From IMG/VR virus record IMGVR_UViG_3300024968_000004, positions 1-21,321 of that record: a stretch of 21,321 bases of DNA; one strand, written 5' to 3'. Below are positions 1 through 7,111 of the stretch, piece after piece. The notes beneath the pieces are model-generated. The model made no database searches. It saw only the letters and a list, made by a program, of their open reading frames with translations, and was not told the origin of the DNA. Both the position numbers and the translations under genes were made by a program. The stretch comes from a virus. Positions within the stretch are counted from its first letter, which is position 1. The number at the start of each line of letters is the position of its first letter.

Positions 1-29
1 ATACCGATCGATCCGATCAACTCGTGCAT
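1..29 (-). CDS. Start of a leftward gene, cut by the window edge
   Basis: On the minus strand an ATG at 27-29 opens the frame MHELIGSIG, which runs off the left edge. A purine-rich GGAGG lies about four bases upstream, close to the stop of the lipoprotein gene at 42-386. The gene would therefore be the next member of the same leftward operon. Only nine residues are visible, so no function can be given; the start is supported by the ribosome-binding site alone. Confidence 0.4.
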
Positions 30-41
30 AATGCCTCCGTC

Positions 42-386
42 CTACCTTGACGACACAGGGCCGATGTTTTTCACCCCGTTGCATCGATAATATTCAGCCA
101 GCGTGGTGCCTACGCTGCCTTGGTGAAACTTGCCAGACCACGGCGAAAAAGTCGCCTGATTTTGTTCTTTTGTCTGGGTAACAACCACGGTGTTTGCGTC
201 GAACAAGGTCGCGCGCTGCTTATGCCAGTTGTAGCATTTCAGGCCCGGCTCAATGCAGACCTCCTGCATTTTGTACACGCAATTTTCCGGTACTTTATCT
301 TCCAGTCGCACGTATTCCCACCCGGCATATTTGGTGGCACAACCCGCGAGAACGAGGCAAAGCGCGGAGGCCATTCGTTTTTTCAT
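42..386 (-). CDS. Small putative lipoprotein of unknown function
   Basis: This 114-residue protein opens with a short basic stretch, a hydrophobic core and the lipobox LAGC (Cys at residue 16), so it is predicted to be lipid-modified and anchored in the membrane facing the periplasm. The mature part holds four more cysteines, which could form disulfides, and no repeat or enzyme motif that I recognise. The start is well supported by AGGAG seven bases upstream. It lies beyond a REP-like palindrome from the repressor operon, so it could be a host gene next to the prophage or a prophage cargo gene. Which of the two is not decided by the sequence shown. Confidence 0.75.
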   Translation of the reverse strand: MKKRMASALCLVLAGCATKYAGWEYVRLEDKVPENCVYKMQEVCIEPGLKCYNWHKQRATLFDANTVVVTQTKEQNQATFSPWSGKFHQGSVGTTLAEYYRCNGVKNIGPVSSR

Positions 387-414
387 TGTTATCTCCTATA
401 GGGTACGCAGTACA

Positions 415-479
415 GTAGGGCGGAGCCGTCAGGCGATCCGCCATCATTCGGCGGAACCGATGCCGCGTTCCGCCTTACG
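415..479. repeat. REP-like double palindrome
   Basis: Two inverted repeats sit side by side between two leftward genes. The first has arms GGCGGA (419-424) and TCCGCC (437-442). The second has perfect 8-base arms GGCGGAAC (450-457) and GTTCCGCC (467-474). The outermost sequences, GTAGGGCGGA and TTCCGCCTTAC, also pair with one mismatch, so the whole unit is a nested palindrome. Composition, size and position just after a stop codon are those of a bacterial REP/BIME-type intergenic repeat. Such repeats are normally chromosomal, which hints that host DNA may begin near here. Copy number in the genome is unknown from this window. Confidence 0.6.
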
Positions 480-484
480 AGTTA

Positions 485-1201
485 TCAATGCTGAGCGGCA
501 TCAAGCTTGGCTTTGATCCGCTTGCCAATATATGTTGGCGCAATAAGTGTAGTGGCAGCGAGAATTAGCGCCACGCAGAACAACACAAACTGCAACGCAT
601 CATAGCCTACTTGTGAAATGGGCTGTTTGATCAAGATGAGTTTGAGCGCCAATAACGCCAAACCCAATGCACTCAGGGCTGCCGCAACCCCTCCCAATAA
701 AGGTTCAAGCACAGGAATCGTGATTCGTAGCCTGTCGTTTTCATAGTCGAGCACATTGCCTAACCAGACTTTTTTGATTTGCCCTGGATGAAAATCGGCC
801 ATCAGGCGAGTCAGCGCCTCACGTTCCTGCTTGGCGGCACGGATACCGGTGCGCCGAAAGAATTCTTCGTATTCATTCATTTCTTTCGTAAACACCGCAT
901 GACTGTCCTGTTTTTGCGTCTGAAGCGCGACATTGAATTCGGCGGCGATATTTTGCAGCTTTGCCAGCTCATTCACGCCTAAATCCTTGAAAATCGTCGT
1001 GCCATACAGTACCTGACTGATTCGCTCGATTACCGGTTGACAGTTGGTTTCGCCGCAGGTTTTCAGCAGCACATGAGCGGCCCGCTTGATGGGATCAGGC
1101 TTGTTTTCCGGTACGTTCGCCACATGGATATTGATGATTGCGCCATCCTCGGCATTCACGGCGACGCCCGTATCGCCGTTGATTTCCACCTTAGTGTTCA
1201 T
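485..1201 (-). CDS. Two-TM membrane protein coupled to the repressor
   Basis: A 238-residue protein that I cannot assign to a family. Residues 6-28 form a short polar/beta segment (NGDTGVAVNAEDGAIINIHV). Residues 35-155 are mostly helical and charged, and two hydrophobic segments follow at about 164-192 and 203-225, with a basic tail. The bulk is therefore predicted to be cytoplasmic with a C-terminal hairpin anchor. Its start overlaps the repressor stop by four bases (ATGA), so the two are translationally coupled and should be expressed in the lysogen. The GD-G...N-I segment resembles the C-terminal end of the repressor, which suggests the two proteins work together. Superinfection exclusion or a defence role is possible by position only. 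Confidence 0.8.
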   Translation of the reverse strand: MNTKVEINGDTGVAVNAEDGAIINIHVANVPENKPDPIKRAAHVLLKTCGETNCQPVIERISQVLYGTTIFKDLGVNELAKLQNIAAEFNVALQTQKQDSHAVFTKEMNEYEEFFRRTGIRAAKQEREALTRLMADFHPGQIKKVWLGNVLDYENDRLRITIPVLEPLLGGVAAALSALGLALLALKLILIKQPISQVGYDALQFVLFCVALILAATTLIAPTYIGKRIKAKLDAAQH

Positions 1202-1869
1202 TCCTTCTCCTTTTTATTTTTCCTCATATCGATCGTGAAATTACTAAGCGTTTGCGAGCCGTGCAGTTGTTGGCCTACGTCGCCATGCGTAACAAATTTC
1301 GCTTGGGAGGACGCCGTAGTCTTTGCTTCGGCACCTTTCGCAGCCAATGACGCCATGCGCTTGATGGTATCTTGATCTCCTTGGGTGCAGTGCTCCAGAT
1401 TGTCCAACAGCGCCTTTTGATCAGGGCGCAACGCTTCATAGGAATCCAACGATTCCTTGATCATTTCCATATCGCCAATCTGCGCGGCATAAAGAATATC
1501 CCGAATCAATAACAGTTTGTCTTCCGGCAAATCAAGGCCGGCTACCAATTGTGTGGTCGTTTTAACCGCGTCCAATCGCTGATTCAGTACTTTTTCTCGC
1601 TCGCTTTGCAGCATCGGGCCGACGCCCGTGCCTAGCCAGTGCGCCGAGACTCCCATATTGATCAGCCTCTCAAGTTCTTTGGCACTGAATTTTTCGGCTC
1701 TTCCAGAACTTAGCCTTTTAACTCGATCAAGAGATACATCAAGCGCTTCACTTAATGCCCTCTGATCCATGCTGAAGTGGGACATTATTTGTTTTGTAAG
1801 TTTTTCTATCACACCAATACCAAAATAATTTGACAGAGTGCGATTAACGCACTTATACTTTTTCTTCAC
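1198..1869 (-). CDS. Prophage repressor, HTH type, no peptidase domain
   Basis: A 223-residue DNA-binding protein. Residues about 20-85 resemble the N-terminal domain of CI-type repressors: a helix-turn-helix at about 36-56 (ALSEALDVSLDRVKRL) and the sequence HWLGTGVGPM. The rest is helical. There is no Ser-Lys S24/LexA peptidase domain, so RecA-stimulated self-cleavage is not expected; inactivation by the antirepressor encoded at 11702-12388 would fit. The C-terminus (193-215) carries the GDVGQQLHGSQ motif echoed in the next gene. The full ORF overlaps the early promoter at 1830-1859, so a start at GTG 1812 or ATG 1788 is at least as likely as ATG 1869. It faces away from the early operon, the usual position of c in Mu-like phages. 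Confidence 0.75.
   Translation of the reverse strand: MKKKYKCVNRTLSNYFGIGVIEKLTKQIMSHFSMDQRALSEALDVSLDRVKRLSSGRAEKFSAKELERLINMGVSAHWLGTGVGPMLQSEREKVLNQRLDAVKTTTQLVAGLDLPEDKLLLIRDILYAAQIGDMEMIKESLDSYEALRPDQKALLDNLEHCTQGDQDTIKRMASLAAKGAEAKTTASSQAKFVTHGDVGQQLHGSQTLSNFTIDMRKNKKEKE
1830..1859 (+). promoter_or_regulatory. Early promoter with embedded operator-like palindrome
   Basis: A perfect -35 box TTGACA (1830-1835) is followed after 18 bases by TATACT (1854-1859), reading rightward to the gp16-type regulator gene at 1916. The spacer holds AGTGCG-ATTAA-CGCACT, an inverted repeat with perfect 6-base arms that would be a natural binding site for the divergently encoded repressor or for the 1916 product. 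This is inferred from position and symmetry. Confidence 0.65.
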
Positions 1870-1915
1870 TCAACGTAGAGCGCAAATTTACTTAACAACA
1901 AACCGAGAGCCAACC

Positions 1916-2116
1916 ATGAAAACCATCGAACAATTCATGGCCGAACTGGAAGCCGAAGGCAAAACGGTCGTCCAGTGGGCCGAAGAGCACGAATTTCCGC
2001 TCTGGGCCGTTTACCGCGTCACGTGCGGCGGCAATAAAGGACGCCGCGGCCGTGCCCACGCCATCATGGTCGCAATGGGCGTCAAGCCCGGCAGCACCAA
2101 CCAACAAGCCGCCTAG
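1916..2116 (+). CDS. BcepMu gp16-like early DNA-binding regulator
   Basis: A 66-residue protein starting MKTIEQFMAEL. It has the pattern of the BcepMu gp16 family of phage proteins: an N-terminal helix, a WA-x-x-H...WAVYRV recognition-helix region, then a GRRGRAHAIMVAMGVK tail. Small proteins at this place in transposable phages (Ner in Mu) bind the early control region and turn down repressor or early transcription. An in-frame start at 1838 would add 26 residues but lies between the promoter boxes, so the ATG at 1916 is preferred. It is the first gene of the rightward operon and ends nine bases before the next ATG. Confidence 0.75.
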   Translation: MKTIEQFMAELEAEGKTVVQWAEEHEFPLWAVYRVTCGGNKGRRGRAHAIMVAMGVKPGSTNQQAA

Positions 2117-2124
2117 GAGGCATC

Positions 2125-2679
2125 ATGCCGCAAGAATCTTGGAAAAACATTAACCCGCCTGATGGCTGGGGAACCGGCCCATTAAAAACGCTTGATCAAT
2201 TAGCCCAGGCCGTCATCGCCGACTTTGACCCCAGTAACGGTGGCAATTTTCGCCAACTGGCGGAGCAGTACGGGATGACCTTGCTACAAATGCACAATCT
2301 TATTCATGCCCGCCGTCCCGATCTTTACCAGCAGTACCTTGACCGGCGGTCATGTGCTGAAAAATCGTCGCCAGCGTTCCATGCACCGCAACCAGACATT
2401 TCGGCTGCATCAACCCCTTCTCGCACGTCGCATCGTACTGATCGTGCTGCCAGCAATCAGAAGCGTTGGGGCAGCTTGAAAAAATGGTGGCGGACCAAGC
2501 GCGTTGGCCAATCGCCAGCCAATACGGCAACGGCACCGCGAACCGGTTGCAGCGTTCACATAACCGGCGATATAGCGGGTCTATCGCTTTCCATTTCGCC
2601 GGCCAATGGTCAGGCTCTGGAATTGGTGTTTTCATCCGATGTCCACAATGCGGACAAACGTAGGTCATGCCGTGATTAG
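2125..2679 (+). CDS. Hypothetical protein; C-terminal half doubtful
   Basis: The start is well supported: AGGAGG lies just upstream and the preceding gene stops eight bases before. The first 75 residues look like a genuine small phage protein, with a possible helix-turn-helix around NFRQLAEQYGMTLLQMHNLI. From about residue 80 onward the composition changes to Ser/Thr/Ala/Arg-rich low-information sequence. That part lies opposite a minus-strand ORF (2300-2689) that has its own ribosome-binding site and zinc-binding cysteines. The gene may be complete at 184 residues, or an early gene whose 3' part has been replaced by the antisense gene. I know of no function for it. Confidence 0.5.
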   Translation: MPQESWKNINPPDGWGTGPLKTLDQLAQAVIADFDPSNGGNFRQLAEQYGMTLLQMHNLIHARRPDLYQQYLDRRSCAEKSSPAFHAPQPDISAASTPSRTSHRTDRAASNQKRWGSLKKWWRTKRVGQSPANTATAPRTGCSVHITGDIAGLSLSISPANGQALELVFSSDVHNADKRRSCRD

Positions 2680-2689
2680 AGTCGCTCAT
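2300..2689 (-). CDS. Putative zinc-ribbon protein on the opposite strand
   Basis: This 129-residue minus-strand ORF has a good GGGAG eight to nine bases before its ATG. Its N-terminus carries CPHCGHRM (Cys 12 and 15) and, about 28 residues later, LCERCNRF (Cys 44 and 47), a plausible four-cysteine zinc ribbon. Small zinc-ribbon proteins are common phage regulators (Ogr/Delta, Com), but the cysteine spacing does not match those families closely. The ORF overlaps most of the rightward gene 2125-2679, so at least one of the two is probably not coding over its full length. If real, it is a single leftward gene inside a rightward early operon, perhaps an inserted cargo gene. Confidence 0.45.
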   Translation of the reverse strand: MSDSNHGMTYVCPHCGHRMKTPIPEPDHWPAKWKAIDPLYRRLCERCNRFAVPLPYWLAIGQRAWSATIFSSCPNASDCWQHDQYDATCEKGLMQPKCLVAVHGTLATIFQHMTAGQGTAGKDRDGGHE

Positions 2690-2801
2690 TTTTCAATCTC
2701 CCGTCTGCGTTTGAGGCGGGGTTATTTTCGCACTGTAAAACAATTTTGTACCAGATGCAAAGCGGCTTTTTGTTTGGCAGGCGGGTTTTGGGGGAGTGCC
2801 A

Positions 2802-3275
2802 ATGGCTAAACGCAATTGGAAACACGCACAGCCGCTGGATTTGCGTCATGCGATGGACCTGTGCCTGGAATACGCCAAGGAAAAGCACAACCGTTCCGCC
2901 GACAACATCGCCGACCTGATGGGCGAGGTCAACAAGTGGACGCTATATAAATGGATCGAGGCCGGCTCGATGCCGGTGCGCCTGGTGAAGCCCTTCGAAC
3001 ATGCCTGCGGCATCGATTTTTTGAGCCGCTGGCTGGCAATGAGCGGCAACAAGCTGGTGATCGAGATTCCGATCGGCAAGATCGCCGACGCAGAAGACAT
3101 CCACTCGCTGCAGGAGATCACCCATGAAGCGGTCGGCTCGCTGATCAAGTTTTACCACCAGCAGGCCGGCGCGGACGAAACCCTGGCTGCCGTGCAGAAC
3201 GCCTTGGAACGCCTCGCCTGGCACCGAGGCAATGTATCGAAGTGCCAGCAACCGGAAATTCCTTTTGATGATTGA
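2802..3275 (+). CDS. Putative phage regulatory DNA-binding protein
   Basis: A 157-residue protein whose first two thirds have the layout of phage CII/HTH-type regulators: a helical start (LRHAMDLCLEYAKEKHNRSADNIADLM), then KWTLYKWIEAGSMP as the likely recognition helix, then a conserved-looking PFEHACGIDFLSRWLA segment. The C-terminal third is helical and may mediate oligomerisation. The ATG at 2802 is chosen over the GTG at 2796 because GGGGGAG at 2789-2795 is then spaced about six bases away. It follows a stretch of about 110 bases without a convincing gene and leads the next group of small regulators. Its exact role, early control or lysogeny, is inferred only from position. Confidence 0.65.
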   Translation: MAKRNWKHAQPLDLRHAMDLCLEYAKEKHNRSADNIADLMGEVNKWTLYKWIEAGSMPVRLVKPFEHACGIDFLSRWLAMSGNKLVIEIPIGKIADAEDIHSLQEITHEAVGSLIKFYHQQAGADETLAAVQNALERLAWHRGNVSKCQQPEIPFDD

Positions 3276-3308
3276 GCACAACAAAACAAACAGAATTTTA
3301 GGAACGAA

Positions 3309-3575
3309 ATGAGCAAAACACGAATAGACCAACGCCAGGGGGCAAATCTGCTAAAGACCTTGGACGCCATGACTGGCGATTTCGCCAACGGCTACACGGT
3401 TCAGGACTTGGCCGATAAAACCGGATTCAAGCCGCGCACCATAAAAAAACATTTGGCGCTTTTGCAAAGCGTGAGCCACGCCGAAATTATCCCGGAAACC
3501 GGGCGGCACCGGATCAGCGAGTCATTTGCAAGGGCCATGGTGCAGGCCGCCAGAGCCAGAGGGATTGCGATATGA
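3309..3575 (+). CDS. Small winged-helix DNA-binding protein
   Basis: The 88-residue product has a winged-helix layout: LLKTLDAMTGDFANGYTVQDLADKTGFKPRTIKKHLALLQS is a typical H1-H2-H3 arrangement with the recognition helix at RTIKKHLALL, followed by a two-strand wing (AEIIPETGRHRIS). Its stop overlaps the next ATG by four bases (ATGA), and that product has the same kind of fold, so the pair is co-translated. It probably binds phage or host control sites; the target cannot be read from the sequence. Confidence 0.7.
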   Translation: MSKTRIDQRQGANLLKTLDAMTGDFANGYTVQDLADKTGFKPRTIKKHLALLQSVSHAEIIPETGRHRISESFARAMVQAARARGIAI

Positions 3576-3883
3576 ATCCGGATGTTTACAAACAGAGCGA
3601 CATGCTTGTGCACAACGTCGCCATTATCCGCGTCTTGGCCGGCCATACCTTCAACGGGCTGAGTAATACGGAAATCAGCAAGTCGATCGGGATCAAGCCG
3701 GACAAGGTGACGCGCTATTTGGCAAACCTGAGCAAGCTGGGCGTCGTGCAGGAAACCAAAGTGCCGGACAGATGGCGCCTGGGGCCGGCTTTTGTGCAAA
3801 TCGCCCTGGCACATCAGGCCCACATGCAGCGGGTCGAAGCCGAACTCGAAGAAGTCAAACAACGTTATAGCCGCAAGGATTAA
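3572..3883 (+). CDS. IclR/MarR-like winged-helix protein
   Basis: A 103-residue protein. After a short N-terminal helix, LSNTEISKSIGIKPDKVTRYLANLSKLGVVQE forms the helix-turn-helix, and VPDRWRLGPAFVQIA forms the wing as in the IclR N-terminal domain. The last 30 residues are a charged helix (HMQRVEAELEEVKQRY) suited to dimerisation. Its start lies inside the end of the previous winged-helix gene, and the large coiled-coil gene begins two bases after its stop. Two adjacent winged-helix proteins suggest a duplicated or heterodimeric regulator. Confidence 0.7.
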   Translation: MNPDVYKQSDMLVHNVAIIRVLAGHTFNGLSNTEISKSIGIKPDKVTRYLANLSKLGVVQETKVPDRWRLGPAFVQIALAHQAHMQRVEAELEEVKQRYSRKD

Positions 3884-3885
3884 TC

Positions 3886-4887
3886 ATGGCACGCACAGAA
3901 AGACCACAGATAGAAGAAGCCGAATTTACCGCAGCGATTGATTTGCAAGCCGCCAATGCGCCGGCCGTGAAAGCCGAACAGGAACTGGCCGAGATCAAGA
4001 GCGCCTTTGGGGAAGAACAGCGGCGAACGACCCTCTTGATCGGCCAGCGCGTCGGTCGCAAGCAAATGATCAATGCGATCCAAAAACTGGTAACCGTTAC
4101 CGATTTGATTGATTTGCAAAATATCAAGGAAACCAAGCAATACAAGGGTTACGAGCATATCACCTCGGATGGAAAACTGGTAATCATTACCACTTTTTCC
4201 GAATATTGCCTGTATGTCGAAGGCCGATCAGCGGAAGCCGTGAATCTCGACCTTCTCAACCTAAAGGTATTGGGGGAAGAATTTTTCGATGCGATGCGTC
4301 AAATCGGCATCGGCCCCGGCACGATGCGCGACCTGCGGGCCTTGCCGGAAGACGAACGGCAAGCGTTGTTACAGGTTGCCCAGGAAGCCGACAAAGACGC
4401 CTTTGTCGATCTCGCTTCGACACTGATCGCCAAACACGAAGCCGACAAACAAGCCGCCAAGAAACAGCATGACGAGCTCAAAGCCACGCTCGATGCCAAG
4501 GACGCGGTGGTGCAGAAAAAACAGGAAGAGCTGGCGAAAAAAGACCGGATGATCGACGGGCTCAACGAGAGAATTGCGCTGCATGAGCGCAAGGCGCTCA
4601 CCGCCACGCCGGACGAAAAAGCCTTGGCCGCGCGCGATGCGGTACTGCGCGCCGCCGAGCGCGTTAAGGCGGCGGTAATGGCCGACCTGCGCGCGGCCAT
4701 CAAGATTCTGGTCGAAGACGCGCCAGGACAGCATGCCCTGTACGCTTCCGCCTGTCTGATCGAGATCGGCCGGGAGCTGGCCATTTTGCGCGGCGACTTC
4801 AACCTGCCGGATACCTTGTCCGAAAGCCTGATGCCTGAATGGCTAACCCAGGAAGATCTGGATGCCATCCAAGGTAAGGGGGCCTGA
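3886..4887 (+). CDS. Coiled-coil early protein upstream of transposase
   Basis: A 333-residue soluble protein. Residues 25-65 are helical, and 66-115 contain a mixed alpha/beta part (KGYEHITSDGKLVIITTFSEYCLYVEGR). GIGPGTMRDLRALPEDERQAL at about 141-161 looks like a compact helical DNA- or protein-binding element. Residues 182-234 form a strongly charged coiled coil, and a helical tail follows. The stop shares one base with the transposase start (TGATG). A large coiled-coil protein directly before A suggests a transpososome or replication accessory role, but I do not recognise the family and this is inference from position. Confidence 0.7.
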   Translation: MARTERPQIEEAEFTAAIDLQAANAPAVKAEQELAEIKSAFGEEQRRTTLLIGQRVGRKQMINAIQKLVTVTDLIDLQNIKETKQYKGYEHITSDGKLVIITTFSEYCLYVEGRSAEAVNLDLLNLKVLGEEFFDAMRQIGIGPGTMRDLRALPEDERQALLQVAQEADKDAFVDLASTLIAKHEADKQAAKKQHDELKATLDAKDAVVQKKQEELAKKDRMIDGLNERIALHERKALTATPDEKALAARDAVLRAAERVKAAVMADLRAAIKILVEDAPGQHALYASACLIEIGRELAILRGDFNLPDTLSESLMPEWLTQEDLDAIQGKGA

Positions 4888-6647
4888 TGAGCGCCGCAAT
4901 GCTGGAACGATTGGCGGCGGTGGCGCTGGCGGCGCAAGAGGCTCCGCACGGCCAGCGCGGCCAGCTGTACCAAGCCGCCTGTGTCGAGCTGGGTATTTCT
5001 CTGCAAACGCTGCATGCCAAGCTGAACGCGATCAGTGTGCGCCCCAAGCGCAAACAGCGCAACGATGCCGGCACGACCAGCCTGCAGCGCGCCGAAGCGG
5101 AGATCATCGCTCAGTACTACCTGGAGCATATCCGCAAGAATGCCAAGCGCGTAAAGCCCTGGGAGCAGGCGATGGCCGAACTGCGCAAGAACGGCATGAT
5201 TGTGGCTGGGCGGGTCGATCCGGAAAGCGGCGAATTGACCTTGCTATCGACCACCGCGATTCAGCGGGCGATGCGCGGCTACGGCCTGCACCCCGAACAA
5301 TTGCAGGCGCCCGACCCAGTGACGCCGCTGACCAGCAAGCACCCGAACTGGTGCTGGCAGATCGATGCATCGCTGTGCGTGCTGTACAAGCTGCCTGACC
5401 AAGGCTACGGCATCGAAGAGGTAAAAACGGTGGAGCGCTACAAGAACAAGCTCAGCCATTTCGCCAAGATCGAGCACAAGCTGGTACAGCGTTATTTGAT
5501 TACCGATCATGCCAGTTGCGCGGTATTCATCTATTACGCGCTCGGCGGCGAAAGCACTGAGAGTCTGTGTATGCTGCTGGTGCTGGCGATCCAGCAGCGC
5601 GAAGCGTACCCGTTTTACGGTATTCCACGCATCATCATGCTCGACCGGGGCAGCGCCAACCGCAGCGCGATGTTCCGCAATTTGTGCAAGGGGCTCGGCA
5701 TCAAGCTGATCTTTGCGCAGCAGGCGCGCGCCAAGGGCCAGGTCGAAAAAATGCACGATGTGATCGAGCTGGGCCTGGAATCCGGCCTGAAGATGGCGAC
5801 GCATATCCGCGATGTCGATGCGCTGAACGCCTTGGGCCAGCGTTGGATGCACTGGTTTAACGGCACCCGCAAGCACTCCCGGCACGGCATGACGCGCTAC
5901 GCGGCCTGGCAGCGGATTACCGCAGAGCAACTGATCGCGACGGATTTATCAACCGCGGAACTGTTGCAGTTAGCGCGCGACAAACCGCAGTCGTGCAAGG
6001 TCTCGCCGTATTTGACGGTGCGGTTTAAAGGCATCGACTACGACGTATCGCAAGTTCCTAATGTACTGGTCGGCCAAAAACTCGACGTGTGCCAAAGCGG
6101 CTGGCAGAGCGGCACGGCGCTGGCGGTATTGGTGGATGAGGAAGGCTACGACGTATTTCATCCCCTGGCGGAAAAGCCGCGCGATGAGGTATGGGGCTGG
6201 TTTACCGACGGTGCGGACATTGGCGAAACCCATGCGCGCCATGCCGACACGCCGGCACAAACCGCGCGCAAGGCGCTGGAACGCTTGGCGATCGGGGCCG
6301 AAACGGATGCGGAAGCAGAAGCCAACCGTAAGGCCAAGGTCGCGCCGTTCGGCGGCCAGATCAACCCCTACAAGGAAATGGAAGCGTATCAGGCTCCGGA
6401 CTATTTCCCGAACCGGGAAACTCCAGCCAAACTGGCCCGCGCCCAAATCGAGCTGATCCGCATGAACATGGTGCAGATGGCTAAATGGCTGCAAGGCCGG
6501 CTGGGCGAGGACTATCAGCCTGCCATGCTGGCTGATCTGCAAAAACGGTTTCCGGACGGTGCGACCGACCCGGAACTGGAAGAAGTGCTCGCCGATCTCC
6601 GTGCAGGACGCACGGCGGCCGGGCGGGCGAATTTGAAGGCTGTTTAA
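4887..6647 (+). CDS. A: DDE transposase (Mu A-like)
   Basis: This 586-residue protein carries out DNA cutting and strand transfer at the phage ends during integration and replicative transposition. The catalytic triad is visible: D160 in WCWQIDASL, D253 in IIMLDRGSANRS, and E287 in ARAKGQVEKMHD, giving the D-D(34)-E spacing of the integrase/RNase H fold. The N-terminal 130 residues are helical and include an HTH-like LQTLHAKLNAISVRPKRK. Residues about 365-440 form the beta-rich domain that follows the catalytic core in MuA. The C-terminal helical region should contact the B-like ATPase encoded two small genes downstream. The start is coupled to the preceding gene (TGATG). Confidence 0.93.
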   Translation: MSAAMLERLAAVALAAQEAPHGQRGQLYQAACVELGISLQTLHAKLNAISVRPKRKQRNDAGTTSLQRAEAEIIAQYYLEHIRKNAKRVKPWEQAMAELRKNGMIVAGRVDPESGELTLLSTTAIQRAMRGYGLHPEQLQAPDPVTPLTSKHPNWCWQIDASLCVLYKLPDQGYGIEEVKTVERYKNKLSHFAKIEHKLVQRYLITDHASCAVFIYYALGGESTESLCMLLVLAIQQREAYPFYGIPRIIMLDRGSANRSAMFRNLCKGLGIKLIFAQQARAKGQVEKMHDVIELGLESGLKMATHIRDVDALNALGQRWMHWFNGTRKHSRHGMTRYAAWQRITAEQLIATDLSTAELLQLARDKPQSCKVSPYLTVRFKGIDYDVSQVPNVLVGQKLDVCQSGWQSGTALAVLVDEEGYDVFHPLAEKPRDEVWGWFTDGADIGETHARHADTPAQTARKALERLAIGAETDAEAEANRKAKVAPFGGQINPYKEMEAYQAPDYFPNRETPAKLARAQIELIRMNMVQMAKWLQGRLGEDYQPAMLADLQKRFPDGATDPELEEVLADLRAGRTAAGRANLKAV

Positions 6648-6705
6648 CCGACCATTACGAGGGCAACCGCGCAATGGTCTCCCCAACCCAACCGAGGAAT
6701 TTTGA

Positions 6706-6903
6706 ATGCTGAATGTGATTAAACGCTATCTGAAACCCAAAACCACCACCCAGTCGACAAGCGCCGAAAAGGGCAAGACCGATGCCGAGCTGCTGATCCT
6801 GTACCGCCGCTTTGCCCGCAAGGCGCTGTTCCACAAAAACGTCAAGGTCCATATGGCCAAGATCGAGGCGGATATTCGCGGCGAGGAGGTCGGACATGGC
6901 TAG
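6706..6903 (+). CDS. Small hypothetical protein between A and B
   Basis: A 65-residue basic protein (MLNVIKRYLKPK...) with a central helix (DAELLILYRRFARKALFHKNVKVHMAKIEADI). A GAGG lies just upstream. Its stop overlaps the start of the next ORF by eight bases. No motif is recognised. Its place between transposase and ATPase genes suggests a transposition or early accessory role, but there is no direct evidence. Confidence 0.6.
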   Translation: MLNVIKRYLKPKTTTQSTSAEKGKTDAELLILYRRFARKALFHKNVKVHMAKIEADIRGEEVGHG

Positions 6904-7111
6904 ATACACCATCACCATAGAAGACGGCGCCCCGGGCGAGCCGGTCAAGGTCATAGTCGACAAGCAGGTCCCGGCAAATGAAGACCCGCAGGCGCTGACC
7001 CGGGCGGGAAAGCTGGCGACCTATGCGCGGATCAAGCTGTTCGAACTGGAACTGGCCGCCAAAGCCGACCACGGGCAACGCATGCAAGAGGCCGATAAAT
7101 GCTGCCACTGA
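6896..7111 (+). CDS. Small hypothetical protein upstream of B
   Basis: A 71-residue protein beginning MARYTITIEDGAPGEPVKVIVDK, two beta strands, followed by a helix (ALTRAGKLATYARIKLFELELAAKAD) and a Cys-Cys-His end. GAGGAGG directly upstream fixes the start at 6896 rather than at upstream in-frame ATGs. It overlaps its neighbours on both sides (8 bases and 13 bases), typical of a tight early operon. Function unknown. Confidence 0.65.
   Translation: MARYTITIEDGAPGEPVKVIVDKQVPANEDPQALTRAGKLATYARIKLFELELAAKADHGQRMQEADKCCH

Noticed and set aside
2606-2809. Rightward frame with CTRC and other cysteines before the 2802 gene
   Set aside because: No ribosome-binding site, overlaps the better supported leftward zinc-ribbon start, and does not match Com or Ogr spacing.
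4299-5129. Long minus-strand ORF opposite the coiled-coil and transposase genes
   Set aside because: Low-complexity Ser/Ala/Arg-rich product on the opposite strand of two well-supported genes; a shadow of GC-rich codon use.
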